This document shows positions 1 to 9,840 of a stretch of 44,407 nucleotides of DNA, one piece after another; positions within the stretch are counted from its first letter, which is position 1; each line of letters starts with the position of its first letter. The notes below the pieces were generated by a model, which was not told the DNA's origin, searched no databases, and was given only the letters and a program-made list of their open reading frames with translations. Origin of the DNA: Acidimicrobiaceae bacterium (lineage in GTDB: Bacteria; Actinomycetota; Acidimicrobiia; Acidimicrobiales; Bog-793); assembly GCA_003140595.1 (NCBI GenBank), contig PLKG01000091.1, forward strand, positions 70,807-115,213, read 5' to 3'. Position numbers and translations under genes: made by a program.

Positions 1-85
1 ACTAAAGGGCGCCGTTCAACGGACCATTTACGAGTCCCCTGCGATGTTTTTGTCACTCATCTGCCAGTTCAGTGGAGCTAGCTAT

Positions 86-95
86 TGTCTATAAT
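86..95 (+). promoter_or_regulatory. Possible -10 element (TATAAT at 90-95) upstream of the first substrate-binding protein
   Basis: TATAAT in 'attgtctataatcggg', about 50 nt before the ATG at 144; the -35 match is weak. Confidence 0.35.
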
Positions 96-143
96 CGGGC
101 TAGCCAATAAGGCAGGCCGAGTCAAGGGAGGTCGGGCACGATC

Positions 144-2126
144 ATGATCAAGAAGCGGAAGCTGAGCAAGCTCGCGGTTGTGGGAACGGCTTTAGCATGC
201 GCGGTGTTCGTGCTAGCGGTCGGTGCCACCAGTTTCGCGACCACGTCCAAGACCGACCTAGCCCAGGCCACCCATATGGTAAAGGTCCCTGGGGGCACCA
301 TGACGATCGCAGAAGGCGCTGCCGCCGGACCGAACTACATCTTCCCGATGATGGGCCTTCAGTACTTCAGTGTCACGAACTTCGACCTGATCTACCTCAT
401 GTTCCGCCCGTTGTACTACTTCGGCGTCGGCAACACGGCCGACCTCAACGAAGGGCTCTCTGTCGCGGACACGCCGGTGTACTCGAACAGCGGCCGAACG
501 GTCACCATCAAGATGAAGGGCTACAAGTGGAGCAACGGTGAGACCGTGAACGCCCAGGACGTGGTCTTCTGGATGAACATGTTGAAGGCCGACGCCACTT
601 CGTGGGCTGGCTACGCGCCCGGACCAGGGCAGTTCCCCGGCGATGTAACCAACGTTGTGGCGAACAACAAGACCGACACGGTCACGTTCACACTGGACGC
701 GACATACAGCTCGTACTGGTTCACCTACAACGAGCTGAGCCAGGTCACGCCCCTGCCGGTCGCTTGGGACATCACCTCAGCTGGCGCAAAGCCGGGTTCG
801 GGCGGTTGCTCGGGCGCCTCGTACACCTCGGTGAAGGCCCCCATATCGGCGACCACCGGCGCCCTTGCTGACGTCTCAACTTCCGCTAAGGCGTGCGCTG
901 CAGTGTTCGCCTTCCTCTCCGGCAAGACCGAGGCGGGGGACCTCGGGACCTACGCGTCGAACCCGTTGTGGCAGGTCGTGGACGGGCCATTCCGTCTGAC
1001 CGCCTACGACGCGACCGATGGCGGTGCGACAGTGGTGCCGAACAAGCAGTACTCGGGCCCGGTCAAGCCCTCCCTCGACAAGCTCGTAATGGCTCCGTTC
1101 ACTACCGACTCGGCTGAGTTCAACGTGCTGCAAAGCGGCAACAAGATCAACATCGGCTACGTACCGCCGCAGAACGTTCCCGTTTACAGGGGCAAGACCT
1201 GGTGCGCAACCGGACCGTGCGTCGGAGCGAACAACGCGCAGCTCGCAGCCAACTACAACCTGTCGCCGCTGTACGGCTGGGCGATCAACTATTTCCCCCT
1301 GAACTTCACGAACCCGACCTCGGGGTCGATCTTCAAGCAGCTGTACATCCGCCAAGCAATGCAGTCGCTGATGAACCAGACGCTGTGGATCCAGCTCTAC
1401 GAATCGGGTTACGGGGTTCCGGACTACGGTCCGGTGCCGGTGATCCCACCGACGGATTTCGCCTCTGCACAGGAGAGCACCAACCCCTACCCCTACAACC
1501 CTGCACACGCGAGGGCACTGCTCAGCTCACACGGCTGGAATGTAGTCAAAAACGGTCTCACCACCTGCGTGAAGCCGGGAAAAGCGGCCGACGAGTGTGG
1601 TGCGGGGATACCGAAGGGGGCTCCGCTGAGCTTCAATTACCTCTACTACAACGGCGCGGTTTCCTTTAACAGCCAGATCCAAGAGCTTCAGTCGAGTTGG
1701 GCCCAGGCTGGCATCAAGGTGATCCTCGCGGGCAAGTCATTCGGGGATGTCGTCGGCGTCGCGTTGCCATGCAGTTCCGGCAAAGCCTGTCCCTGGGACA
1801 TCGCCAACTGGGGCGGCGGTTGGACCTACGCGCCGGACTACTACCCGACCGGCGAGGAGATCTTCACCACTGGCGCGGGGTCCAACAGTGGTGACTACTC
1901 CGATGCGACTGCTGACAAGCTCATCGTGGACACGAACGTCTCGTCATCGCTGTCGTCGCTTCACACCTATGAGAACTACCTGTCGCAGCAGCTCCCCGTC
2001 ATCTGGCAGCCGGAAGGGGCCTACCAGTTGACCGAGATCGGGAAGAACGTCTGCGGCGTCCTCCCCCAGAACATCCTCCTCACCTGGGTAGCTGAGGACT
2101 GGTACTTCTGCAAGGCTGCCAAGTAG
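144..2126 (+). CDS. ABC transporter substrate-binding protein, family 5 (peptide/nickel/opine type)
   Basis: 660 aa; N-terminal signal/TM segment; 'SNSGRTVTIKMKGYKWSNGETVNAQDVVFWMNML' is typical of SBP_bac_5; SD 'gggagg' upstream. Confidence 0.88.
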   Translation: MIKKRKLSKLAVVGTALACAVFVLAVGATSFATTSKTDLAQATHMVKVPGGTMTIAEGAAAGPNYIFPMMGLQYFSVTNFDLIYLMFRPLYYFGVGNTADLNEGLSVADTPVYSNSGRTVTIKMKGYKWSNGETVNAQDVVFWMNMLKADATSWAGYAPGPGQFPGDVTNVVANNKTDTVTFTLDATYSSYWFTYNELSQVTPLPVAWDITSAGAKPGSGGCSGASYTSVKAPISATTGALADVSTSAKACAAVFAFLSGKTEAGDLGTYASNPLWQVVDGPFRLTAYDATDGGATVVPNKQYSGPVKPSLDKLVMAPFTTDSAEFNVLQSGNKINIGYVPPQNVPVYRGKTWCATGPCVGANNAQLAANYNLSPLYGWAINYFPLNFTNPTSGSIFKQLYIRQAMQSLMNQTLWIQLYESGYGVPDYGPVPVIPPTDFASAQESTNPYPYNPAHARALLSSHGWNVVKNGLTTCVKPGKAADECGAGIPKGAPLSFNYLYYNGAVSFNSQIQELQSSWAQAGIKVILAGKSFGDVVGVALPCSSGKACPWDIANWGGGWTYAPDYYPTGEEIFTTGAGSNSGDYSDATADKLIVDTNVSSSLSSLHTYENYLSQQLPVIWQPEGAYQLTEIGKNVCGVLPQNILLTWVAEDWYFCKAAK

Positions 2127-2169
2127 CCGTCAGAACCCGTCGTCCTTGACGGCGATGGGCTCTGTTCTC

Positions 2170-2201
2170 CCCCGGGCCACGGCGTTCGTCGTGGCCCGGG
2201 G
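2170..2201 (+). terminator. Strong hairpin, probable transcription terminator
   Basis: Perfect 12-bp stem CCCCGGGCCACG-GCGTTCGT-CGTGGCCCGGGG, 43 nt after the stop at 2126, followed by a pyrimidine-rich tract. Confidence 0.75.
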
Positions 2202-2279
2202 CCTTCTCTCTACCCAAAAGGGGCTCAGAGAGGTTCTTGACGCTCAGAGCGGGAGCGCTAAGTAGAGGGCGGGCACCAT

Positions 2280-2430
2280 GTCAGGCAGATCGCGTCCGGT
2301 GTTCCGGGACACAATCGCGTATGCCACTTCGAACGCCGCCCTGGCGGGCGCGCTTGACCTTCTTCACGAACAATTCGAGCCCTTCGGTCGGTCCTCTCGA
2401 TGCTCGGGCTCGATGGTCGGCGAAGATCTC
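2280..2430 (-). pseudogene. Possible ISL3-family transposase C-terminal remnant
   Basis: Minus-strand reading 'TEGLELFVKKVKRARQGG' resembles the ISL3 'PTEGLNLLVKKVKR.G.GF' C-terminal motif; in another frame 'SKWHTRLCPGTPD' resembles the downstream 'VKWHT' tail; no intact ORF. Confidence 0.35.
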
Positions 2431-2636
2431 CGGCCGGCCTAGAGCGTGTTGTCGAGTGATCGGACCTCGGGCACTTCATCGGCGAGGCAGTCGGCTATCG
2501 CCTTGACCCTTGGAGGGCGGCGACAGCCGCGGGGTTCGAGCCATCGTGTTCGCACACGCGGAAGGCGCTTGGCTGTCCCGACCTGCGGTTGGTGTCACAA
2601 CTACGCCGTAGTCCGCGCTCCTCCTGTGCCGTCAGG

Positions 2637-3857
2637 CTATGACAAGGTCGCCGACGGGGTACGTTCGTCGAGGCCCCAAGGGGCGCCGCTGTCGTTCAAC
2701 AGCTCGAGGAACGGCTCGGCCGGCAGAGCCTCGGGGCCGAGCAGCCCGACACCCGACCAAGCTCCGGAGGTGAGCAGCTCGATCGCCAGCACCGGATTGA
2801 TCGCTGTCTGCCAGACGACAGCCTGCGAGTCGTCCGCCGACATGCACCAGTCGTTGTCGACAGCGTGGTAGAGGTAGACCTCCCTGGGGGAACCATCCTT
2901 GCCAATGCCCGTCGTCCAAGTCCCGGCACAGGTGACTCCGTGCATGAGGTGGCCTATCTGGGCCGGGTCCGGCAGGCACGCAGCGACGACGTCTCGGGGC
3001 GAGACCTTCTCGGCGCCCACCGAGACCTTCTGCGTCGAGTCGAGGCCGAGCATGTGGAGCGTCTTGAGCACGCCGATGAAGTCGTCCCCTAGGCCGTACT
3101 TGAACGTGACGCGCTTCGCGTCGAGCCAGCGCGGTATGAGGATCACCTCTTCATGTTCCACGTTGACGCACTCGACTGGGCCGATGCCTGCGGGGAAGAC
3201 GAAGGTCTCCGGCTCGCTGAATGGCTCGGTGGTGAACCACCCACGCCCCTTCTCCCAGATGACGGGAGGATTCAGGCACTCCTCGATGGTTGTCCAAATG
3301 GAAAAGCTCGGGCAGAAGTCATGGCCGTCGATGACGAGATTGGCACCGTCCCTCACACCGAACTCGTCGACGGAACTGAAGAGATTATCCACTGCGTAGC
3401 GGGCGAAAACGTCGGACAGCCCCGGCTCGACTCCCATTCCCGCCAGTGCCAACAGCCCGCGCTCCTCCCACTTCGGGGCGAGCTCGAACTGCTCGTCTCC
3501 AAGCTTCACCCCTGTCTTGGAGAAAGGCTCTTCGACATTCGGACGAGAAAGGGACATTGCCATGTCCATGTAGTTGGCGCCAGCCGCAAACGCCGCGCGA
3601 TAGATCGGCATGACAAAGCGAGGGTCGACCGCGTTGAGCACCACGTCGCAGTTCTCTGCCCGAATGAGCTCGCTGATCATCAGCTCATCGGAGGCGTCAA
3701 TCTTGAAGCCAGAGAACCGCTCTGAGACCGAGGCCGCCTTCTCCGCGCGCTCTATGTCGTAATCGGCCATCACGACCTTCTCGAAGTTGCCCCGGCGCGC
3801 CGCTATATGTGCGAAGGCACTACCGACTCCACCGGCTCCTACAACGAGAACTCGCAT
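2637..3857 (-). CDS. Saccharopine dehydrogenase-like NAD(P)-binding oxidoreductase
   Basis: 'MRVLVVGAGGVGSAFAHIAARRGNFEKVVMADYD' Rossmann start; ORF opens at 3968 but the likely ATG is 3857. Confidence 0.85.
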   Translation of the reverse strand: MRVLVVGAGGVGSAFAHIAARRGNFEKVVMADYDIERAEKAASVSERFSGFKIDASDELMISELIRAENCDVVLNAVDPRFVMPIYRAAFAAGANYMDMAMSLSRPNVEEPFSKTGVKLGDEQFELAPKWEERGLLALAGMGVEPGLSDVFARYAVDNLFSSVDEFGVRDGANLVIDGHDFCPSFSIWTTIEECLNPPVIWEKGRGWFTTEPFSEPETFVFPAGIGPVECVNVEHEEVILIPRWLDAKRVTFKYGLGDDFIGVLKTLHMLGLDSTQKVSVGAEKVSPRDVVAACLPDPAQIGHLMHGVTCAGTWTTGIGKDGSPREVYLYHAVDNDWCMSADDSQAVVWQTAINPVLAIELLTSGAWSGVGLLGPEALPAEPFLELLNDSGAPWGLDERTPSATLS

Positions 3858-4173
3858 GAGAAGGTCCTTTCTCGGCAAATCCGACTGGCGATCTGCTTGG
3901 CGTAGCACGATGAAATGTGCCTCAGACGTGCACTTACTTAGTCTAGAGGAAGCCCGACAGTCCTCCATAGGCCGAAAGTCCCTATTCAGGCTCGGTTACC
4001 GGTGAGAGAATCGCCAAAGAGCTCGACCGTGAACAGGAAGGACCGCACCGGGTTGAGAACGTCACGTCGCTGGTCAAGGACCAACGACTGGCGGCGCCGA
4101 GCGCGCCGGATCGACACTGCCGAGCAAACGATAGCCAGATGTGCACAACGGAGTGCACAGGGAGGCAACTGAA

Positions 4174-5532
4174 GTGAGCAACAACATCAAGACAATTCTG
4201 AATGATCTCGAGAGACGGAACTCTGGCGAGCCGGAGTTCCTACAAGCTACGCGTGAAGTGCTGACTTCCCTCGAGCCCGTCGTCGAGCGGTACCCCAATT
4301 ACCAAGAAGCAAAGGTACTCGAGCGGCTTGTCGAGCCCGAGAGAGTGATCATGTTCCGCGTCAGCTGGGTCGACGACAATGGCGAGATCCAGGTCAATCG
4401 CGGCTATCGCGTCCAGATGAACAGCGCCATCGGACCGTTCAAGGGTGGCCTCAGGTTCCACCCGTCGGTCTATCTGGGACTGCTGAAGTTCCTCGCCTTC
4501 GAACAGGTCATCAAGAACTCCCTCACCACCTTGCCCATGGGCGGGGCCAAGGGTGGTGCCGACTTTGACCCGAAGGGAAAGAGCGACGGAGAGGTCCGTC
4601 GTTTCTGCCAAGCCTTCATGACAGAGCTCTACCGTCACATCGGCCAGTTCACCGACGTGCCAGCGGGCGACATCGGTGTCGGCGCCCGGGAGATCGGCTT
4701 CCTGTTCGGGCAGTACAAGCGGATCGCCAACCAGTTCACCGGCGTCCTCACCGGCAAGGGCCTCAACTGGGGCGGATCCGAGATCCGGCCGGAGGCGACG
4801 GGCTACGGATCCGTCTACTTCGCCCAGGAGATGCTTGCCACGCGTGCGGAAACCCTCGAAGGCAAGCGTTGCCTCGTGTCCGGCAGTGGCAACGTCGCTC
4901 AGTACACAGTCGAGAAGCTGATCGAATTGGGTGCAAAGCCGCTGACGGTCTCGGACTCGGACGGGTTCATCCACGACCCCGACGGGATCGACACCGAGAA
5001 GCTGGCATACGTGATGGAACTGAAGAACGTGCGGCGCGGACGCATCCGTGAGTACGCCGACCGCTTCCATGGAGCGACCTTCACGCCGGCGATCGACCAC
5101 GGGTCGAACCCGCTGTGGGCCATCCCGGCAGACTGCGCCTTCCCGAGCGCGACCCAGAACGAGATCAACGGCGTGGACGCGCGGGCTCTGGTGGCCAACG
5201 GCGTCCAGCTGGTCGCAGAGGGCGCGAACATGCCGACCACACCCGAAGGCGTCGATCGCTTCCTCGAGGCCAAGCTCCTATACGGCCCCGGGAAGGCTGC
5301 CAACGCAGGCGGCGTAGCTGTTTCCGGCCTGGAGATGACTCAGGACATCGAGCACCTCTCCTGGACCCGCGAGCAGGTGGACGGCAAGTTGAAGCAGATC
5401 ATGCGCGCGATCCACACCAACGTACGTGCCGCGGCCGAGGAATACGGCAGGCCGGGCGACTACGTCTTGGGCGCCAACATCGCCGGATTCGTAAAGGTAG
5501 CTGACGCAATGGTGGACGAAAGCACGGTGTAA
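4174..5532 (+). CDS. gdhA: NADP-specific glutamate dehydrogenase
   Basis: 'GPFKGGLRFHPSV', 'PMGGAKGGADFDPKGKSDGEVRRFCQAFM', 'VPAGDIGVGAREIG'; SD GGAGG at 4161 favours GTG at 4174 over 4141. Confidence 0.95.
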   Translation: MSNNIKTILNDLERRNSGEPEFLQATREVLTSLEPVVERYPNYQEAKVLERLVEPERVIMFRVSWVDDNGEIQVNRGYRVQMNSAIGPFKGGLRFHPSVYLGLLKFLAFEQVIKNSLTTLPMGGAKGGADFDPKGKSDGEVRRFCQAFMTELYRHIGQFTDVPAGDIGVGAREIGFLFGQYKRIANQFTGVLTGKGLNWGGSEIRPEATGYGSVYFAQEMLATRAETLEGKRCLVSGSGNVAQYTVEKLIELGAKPLTVSDSDGFIHDPDGIDTEKLAYVMELKNVRRGRIREYADRFHGATFTPAIDHGSNPLWAIPADCAFPSATQNEINGVDARALVANGVQLVAEGANMPTTPEGVDRFLEAKLLYGPGKAANAGGVAVSGLEMTQDIEHLSWTREQVDGKLKQIMRAIHTNVRAAAEEYGRPGDYVLGANIAGFVKVADAMVDESTV

Positions 5533-7161
5533 ATGGCTGGCGGTGCCGTTTCGATAGCTTCCTCGGAGAGCCTCGACAAGGGTTTGAAGTCGGGCGCGCT
5601 CGGGCTTGTCTCGAGCATCGTCATCGGCACCGCTTCCACAGCTCCCGCCTACAGCCTGGCTGCGACGCTCGGCCTTGTCACTGCCACGGTCGGTTTTCAC
5701 GCGCCACTCGTTGCAATCGGTGCATTTGTGCCGATGCTGCTGATCTCGATCGGCTACAGCGAGCTCAACAAGGCAGACCCGGACTGCGGGACGACCTTCA
5801 CCTGGGCAACGCGAGCCTTCGGACCGAAGACGGGCTGGGCGGGCGGCTGGGGAATCATCGCCTCCGATGTGCTCGTCATGGCCAGCCTCGCCGAGGTTGC
5901 CGGTCAGTACGGCTTCCTGCTCTTCAACGCGAACGGCATCGGTAACAACCCGACCAGCCCTTGGGTGCTCCTGGTAGGCGTTCTTTGGATCGTCGTTCTG
6001 GCCTACATCTGTTACAGGGGCATCGAGGTCTCAGCATGGGTCCAGCGCGTCCTGCTGGCTATCGAGCTCGTCATGCTGGCGGTCTATGCGATCGTGGCGA
6101 TCATCAGGGTTGCAGTGGGACACGCGCCACCGGGCCACATGGTGCCTACCTTGTCATGGTTCAACCCGACGACTCTGTCCCTCAACTCGCTCGTCGACGG
6201 TCTCGTGCTGATGTTGTTCATCTACTGGGGCTGGGACACTTCGCTCTCGGTGAACGAGGAGACGAGTGACAAGGAGCGACTTCCGGGCTTGGCAGGCATC
6301 ATCGCCACAGTGTTGCTGCTCGCAACCTACGGGCTCGTCACCATCGCCGCCCAAGCCTTCGCCGGCGTCGGTACGACGGGGATAGGCCTTGCGAACCCGG
6401 CGCACCTCACCGACGTCTTGTCGGTTCAGGGCACCGCAGTGTTCGGGTCGGCCTGGATCGGCTCGGTCTTCTCGCACCTCCTGCTTCTCATGGTGCTCTC
6501 GTCGGCCGCGGCCTCTACTCAGACGACGATCCTTCCCACCGCCCGCACCATGCTCTCGATGAGCGTGTACAAGGCGGTGCCCGACGCGTTCGGGACCATG
6601 CATAAGAAGTACCTGACCCCGACGGTTGCCACCGTGTCGATGGGCGTCATCTCGATAGTGATGTACGCGCTCATGAACTTCCTCTCGGGCGGCAATGTCA
6701 TCGCAGACTCGGTCACGGCGATCGGGGTGTGGATCGCCTTCTACTACGGCCTGACCGGTTGGACCTGCCTGTGGTACTACCGCAAGATGCTCACGCGGAG
6801 CGCTCGCGACCTCATGATGAAAGGTGTGCTACCTGGCCTCGGCGGGCTCATTCTGTTCGCTGCAGGTGCCTGGAGCTTGAAGGCGGACTGGTTCTTCTCG
6901 AGCGGTCAGAGCTACACGTCGTGGCAATTGCCGTTCGCCCCACACTGGGACATCGGCGGAGTCTTCATGGTGTTCCTAGTCAGTGCCCTGATCGGTCTCG
7001 GCTGTGCGGTGGCATGGCGCATCGCCGGGCCGTCGTTCTTCCGGGGCGAGACACTCAACCGCTCAACACCGACACTCGTGCCCGAGGGCGCCCCCTTGCC
7101 GCTGGTTCAGGCGGGCCCGGAGGCCCGGGGGGCACAGGGCCACGAAGCAGACGCGGACTGA
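5533..7161 (+). CDS. APC-superfamily amino acid permease
   Basis: 542 aa, multiple TM helices, 'GLVSSIVIGTASTAPAYSLAATLG', C-terminal hydrophilic tail; ATG directly abuts the gdhA TAA. Confidence 0.88.
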   Translation: MAGGAVSIASSESLDKGLKSGALGLVSSIVIGTASTAPAYSLAATLGLVTATVGFHAPLVAIGAFVPMLLISIGYSELNKADPDCGTTFTWATRAFGPKTGWAGGWGIIASDVLVMASLAEVAGQYGFLLFNANGIGNNPTSPWVLLVGVLWIVVLAYICYRGIEVSAWVQRVLLAIELVMLAVYAIVAIIRVAVGHAPPGHMVPTLSWFNPTTLSLNSLVDGLVLMLFIYWGWDTSLSVNEETSDKERLPGLAGIIATVLLLATYGLVTIAAQAFAGVGTTGIGLANPAHLTDVLSVQGTAVFGSAWIGSVFSHLLLLMVLSSAAASTQTTILPTARTMLSMSVYKAVPDAFGTMHKKYLTPTVATVSMGVISIVMYALMNFLSGGNVIADSVTAIGVWIAFYYGLTGWTCLWYYRKMLTRSARDLMMKGVLPGLGGLILFAAGAWSLKADWFFSSGQSYTSWQLPFAPHWDIGGVFMVFLVSALIGLGCAVAWRIAGPSFFRGETLNRSTPTLVPEGAPLPLVQAGPEARGAQGHEADAD

Positions 7162-7433
7162 GCCCTCCTCACAACACTGAGCCCGAAGAGCGGCCGTTAG
7201 GCCCGCGACCCTGTTGCTTCCTGCCCGAGCCGCGCCGCCAGGTCGTCGCCTGGACTCCGGCGCTCAGGCCTGGCGAGGCATCGAGTACATGTCACTTGCA
7301 CTGGTCGCGACCAACCGCCGGGCCGCTTCTGGCGGCGGGCAACACTTGAGAAGTGACGTCCTTCGACCAAGGGCGCTGGCTACAGTCATTGAGTCGTACC
7401 TGGCGATGGCGCTCAACGAGACAGAGGTGAAAC

Positions 7434-7892
7434 TTGAGGCGTGTCCCCCTTGCGGTGTTCGGCGTTACCGTCGCCGTCGCCTTGTTCCTGCCTGTAAGTC
7501 GTGCGGTGGCGGCTCGCGGTCCCGTGCCGGCATCGACGGGCCAGCTCTCTGCCGTGAAGACCACCCCTAAGGTGCTCCCGTGCGTCGGTCTCCCGCAGGT
7601 GAGACCGGCCAATTACCTGATGAGCTGCGCGGACGCCAATGCATCTTGGAAGAAGGTCAAGTGGGCGAGCTGGGGTGCCAAGTCCGCCATCGGCACCGGC
7701 GATCTCTACCAGAACGATTGTCAGCCGAACTGCGTCTCGGGACAGTTCCACTCCGATCGCGCGAAGGTGGTCCTGTCAGAGGTGAAAGCGACCAAGAAGT
7801 ACGGTCTGCTCTACTCGCAGGCCACGTTCTCCTACTCGCTCAAGGGCAAGCACATGAGCGAGACGTTCGGGCTCGCGACCTCGCCCGAGTAG
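7434..7892 (+). CDS. Hypothetical secreted protein
   Basis: Signal peptide 'MRRVPLAVFGVTVAVALFLPVSRAVA'; Cys/Trp pattern 'CADANASWKKVKWASWGAKSAIGTGDLYQNDCQPNC' resembles small actinobacterial secreted proteins. Confidence 0.65.
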   Translation: MRRVPLAVFGVTVAVALFLPVSRAVAARGPVPASTGQLSAVKTTPKVLPCVGLPQVRPANYLMSCADANASWKKVKWASWGAKSAIGTGDLYQNDCQPNCVSGQFHSDRAKVVLSEVKATKKYGLLYSQATFSYSLKGKHMSETFGLATSPE

Positions 7893-8164
7893 GCGGCTAA
7901 CGCCGTGGAACAAGGCCGTCGGCCAAAGGCCTCTGCAGCGGGACCTTCGGCCCTGGGAGAAAGGCGGAACCGGAACTACGGTGCACTATCGAGCAGGCCG
8001 TACCGACAGTCATCCCCCGCGACGCAATGGCGCGCCACCGGAAGATCGCCGAATGCACAAGGCGAGATGATGGACCGTAGACGCCGAGCCGGCTTCCAAC
8101 AGTGGTCTGCCCCGCACCAAGACCGTCACGGCTAGGGCACGATTGCGGAAAGGAGAACAGTGCC

Positions 8165-9610
8165 ATGGAGGAGAACCTGGAGAAGTACCGCCCGCTGTTC
8201 ATCGGTGGCGAATGGGTGGATCCCGCTCAAGGTGAGACCGGTGACGACATCAACCCGGCAACCGGGAAGACGATCGCCAAAGTTGCTGTAGCCGCCGAGC
8301 AGGACGTTGAGAGGGCGGTGACCGCTGCGCAGAAGGCCTACGACGACGTCTGGTTCGACACGCCTCCGAAAGAACGCAGTGCCATGCTCCTCAAGCTTGC
8401 CGACGCCATCGACGCCGACGCGGACGAGCTTGCCCGACTCGAGTCCATCGACGTCGGAAAGCCGATCACGGTCTCGAAAGCGGACATCCCCTTCGTGTCC
8501 GACAGTCTCCGCTTCTTTGCAGGAGCTGCCCGCTGCCAAGAAGGCAAGTCAACCGGTGAGTACGAGAGGGGGTTCACCTCCATGATCCGGCGGGAGCCGT
8601 TGGGCGTCACCGTCGGTATCTGCCCTTGGAACTACCCGTTGATGATGGCCATCTGGAAGCTCGGCCCCGCCTTGGCGGCTGGTAACACGTCCATCATCAA
8701 GCCGGCGCAGATCACGCCGCTCACCACGCTCCGCTTAGCGGACCTGGCAGCGGACATAGTTCCCGCGGGTGTGTTCAACGTCGTGACAGGCCGGGGCGCG
8801 GTCATAGGCGACGCTCTTACGCGACACCCAGCGGTCCGTCTCGTGTCTGTCACCGGCGATACGGCGACAGGCAAGATCATCGCCGCCGCCTGTGCCGAGA
8901 CAGTTAAGCGTGCCCACCTGGAGCTCGGAGGAAAGGCCCCTGTGGTGGTCTTCGACGACGCTGATTTGGAGGCTCTGGTCGAGTCACTGAAGTTCGCTGG
9001 CTACGCCAACACCGGCCAAGACTGCACTGCGTCATGCCGCGTGGTCACCGGTCCCAAGATCTACGACGACCTCCTGTCCGCTCTGGTGCCGGCTGTCGAG
9101 TCGATCAAGGTCGGCGACATCTCCGACGCCGCGGTCGAGGTCGGACCGCTTGTCTCGGCCAAACAACGCGAAAATGTGAAGGGCTTCGTCGACCGGGCAC
9201 AGGACGCCGGGGCCAAAATCCTAACGGGTGGCTCGGAAATATCCGGGCCGGGATTCTTCTACAAGCCGACCGTGGTCACCGACGTCGACCAGAAGGCTGA
9301 GATCGTGCAGCGGGAGGTGTTCGGCCCTGTCGTCACAGTGCAGCGATTCTCCGACGAGGATCAAGCCGTGGCCTGGGCCAACGATGTCGACTACGGGTTG
9401 GCCTCCTCGGTGTGGACCCGCGACATCGCCCGCGCGATGCGAGTCGCTCGCCGGCTTCAATACGGAGCTGTCTGGGTCAACACCCATTTCTGGCTCACCC
9501 CAGAGATGCCGCACGGCGGTTACAAACAGAGCGGTTACGGCAAGGACCTGTCGATGTACTCCCTCGAGGACTACACCCAGATCAAGCACGTGATGACGCC
9601 GCTTGCATAG
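8165..9610 (+). CDS. Aldehyde dehydrogenase, gamma-aminobutyraldehyde/betaine-aldehyde dehydrogenase type
   Basis: '[25 protein letters not shown]', '[16 protein letters not shown]', '[15 protein letters not shown]', '[37 protein letters not shown]'. Confidence 0.92.
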   Translation: MEENLEKYRPLFIGGEWVDPAQGETGDDINPATGKTIAKVAVAAEQDVERAVTAAQKAYDDVWFDTPPKERSAMLLKLADAIDADADELARLESIDVGKPITVSKADIPFVSDSLRFFAGAARCQEGKSTGEYERGFTSMIRREPLGVTVGICPWNYPLMMAIWKLGPALAAGNTSIIKPAQITPLTTLRLADLAADIVPAGVFNVVTGRGAVIGDALTRHPAVRLVSVTGDTATGKIIAAACAETVKRAHLELGGKAPVVVFDDADLEALVESLKFAGYANTGQDCTASCRVVTGPKIYDDLLSALVPAVESIKVGDISDAAVEVGPLVSAKQRENVKGFVDRAQDAGAKILTGGSEISGPGFFYKPTVVTDVDQKAEIVQREVFGPVVTVQRFSDEDQAVAWANDVDYGLASSVWTRDIARAMRVARRLQYGAVWVNTHFWLTPEMPHGGYKQSGYGKDLSMYSLEDYTQIKHVMTPLA

Positions 9611-9840
9611 ATCCACCACCCGCGAACCTCGGCGTCGCGAGGACAAGGGCCGGTCGACGACATCCGAGGATCAGGCACAGCGGGAGGACCCATCGCGCTC
9701 CGCCACGACACGGGCCTCGGCGCCGACACAACCTAGGTGCCGCGGATACCTCGAGGTTCCTAGGCTTCGGCCTCACAGAACGCCCGGCGTGTGCTGTGGG
9801 CCTTGATGGACCCGACGAGGCGAGGATGAGGAGCGGTCCT

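Noticed and set aside
876-1508. 210-aa minus-strand ORF inside the first substrate-binding protein gene
   Set aside because: Antisense shadow ORF typical of high-GC DNA; no motifs, and the plus-strand gene is clear.
4141-4158. GTGCAC repeats 'gtgcacaacggagtgcac' as an operator
   Set aside because: Two short palindromes near the gdhA start; too short to claim a regulator site without comparative data.
4240-5100. 286-aa minus-strand ORF opposite gdhA
   Set aside because: Mirror ORF of a strongly coding high-GC gene; no recognisable domain.
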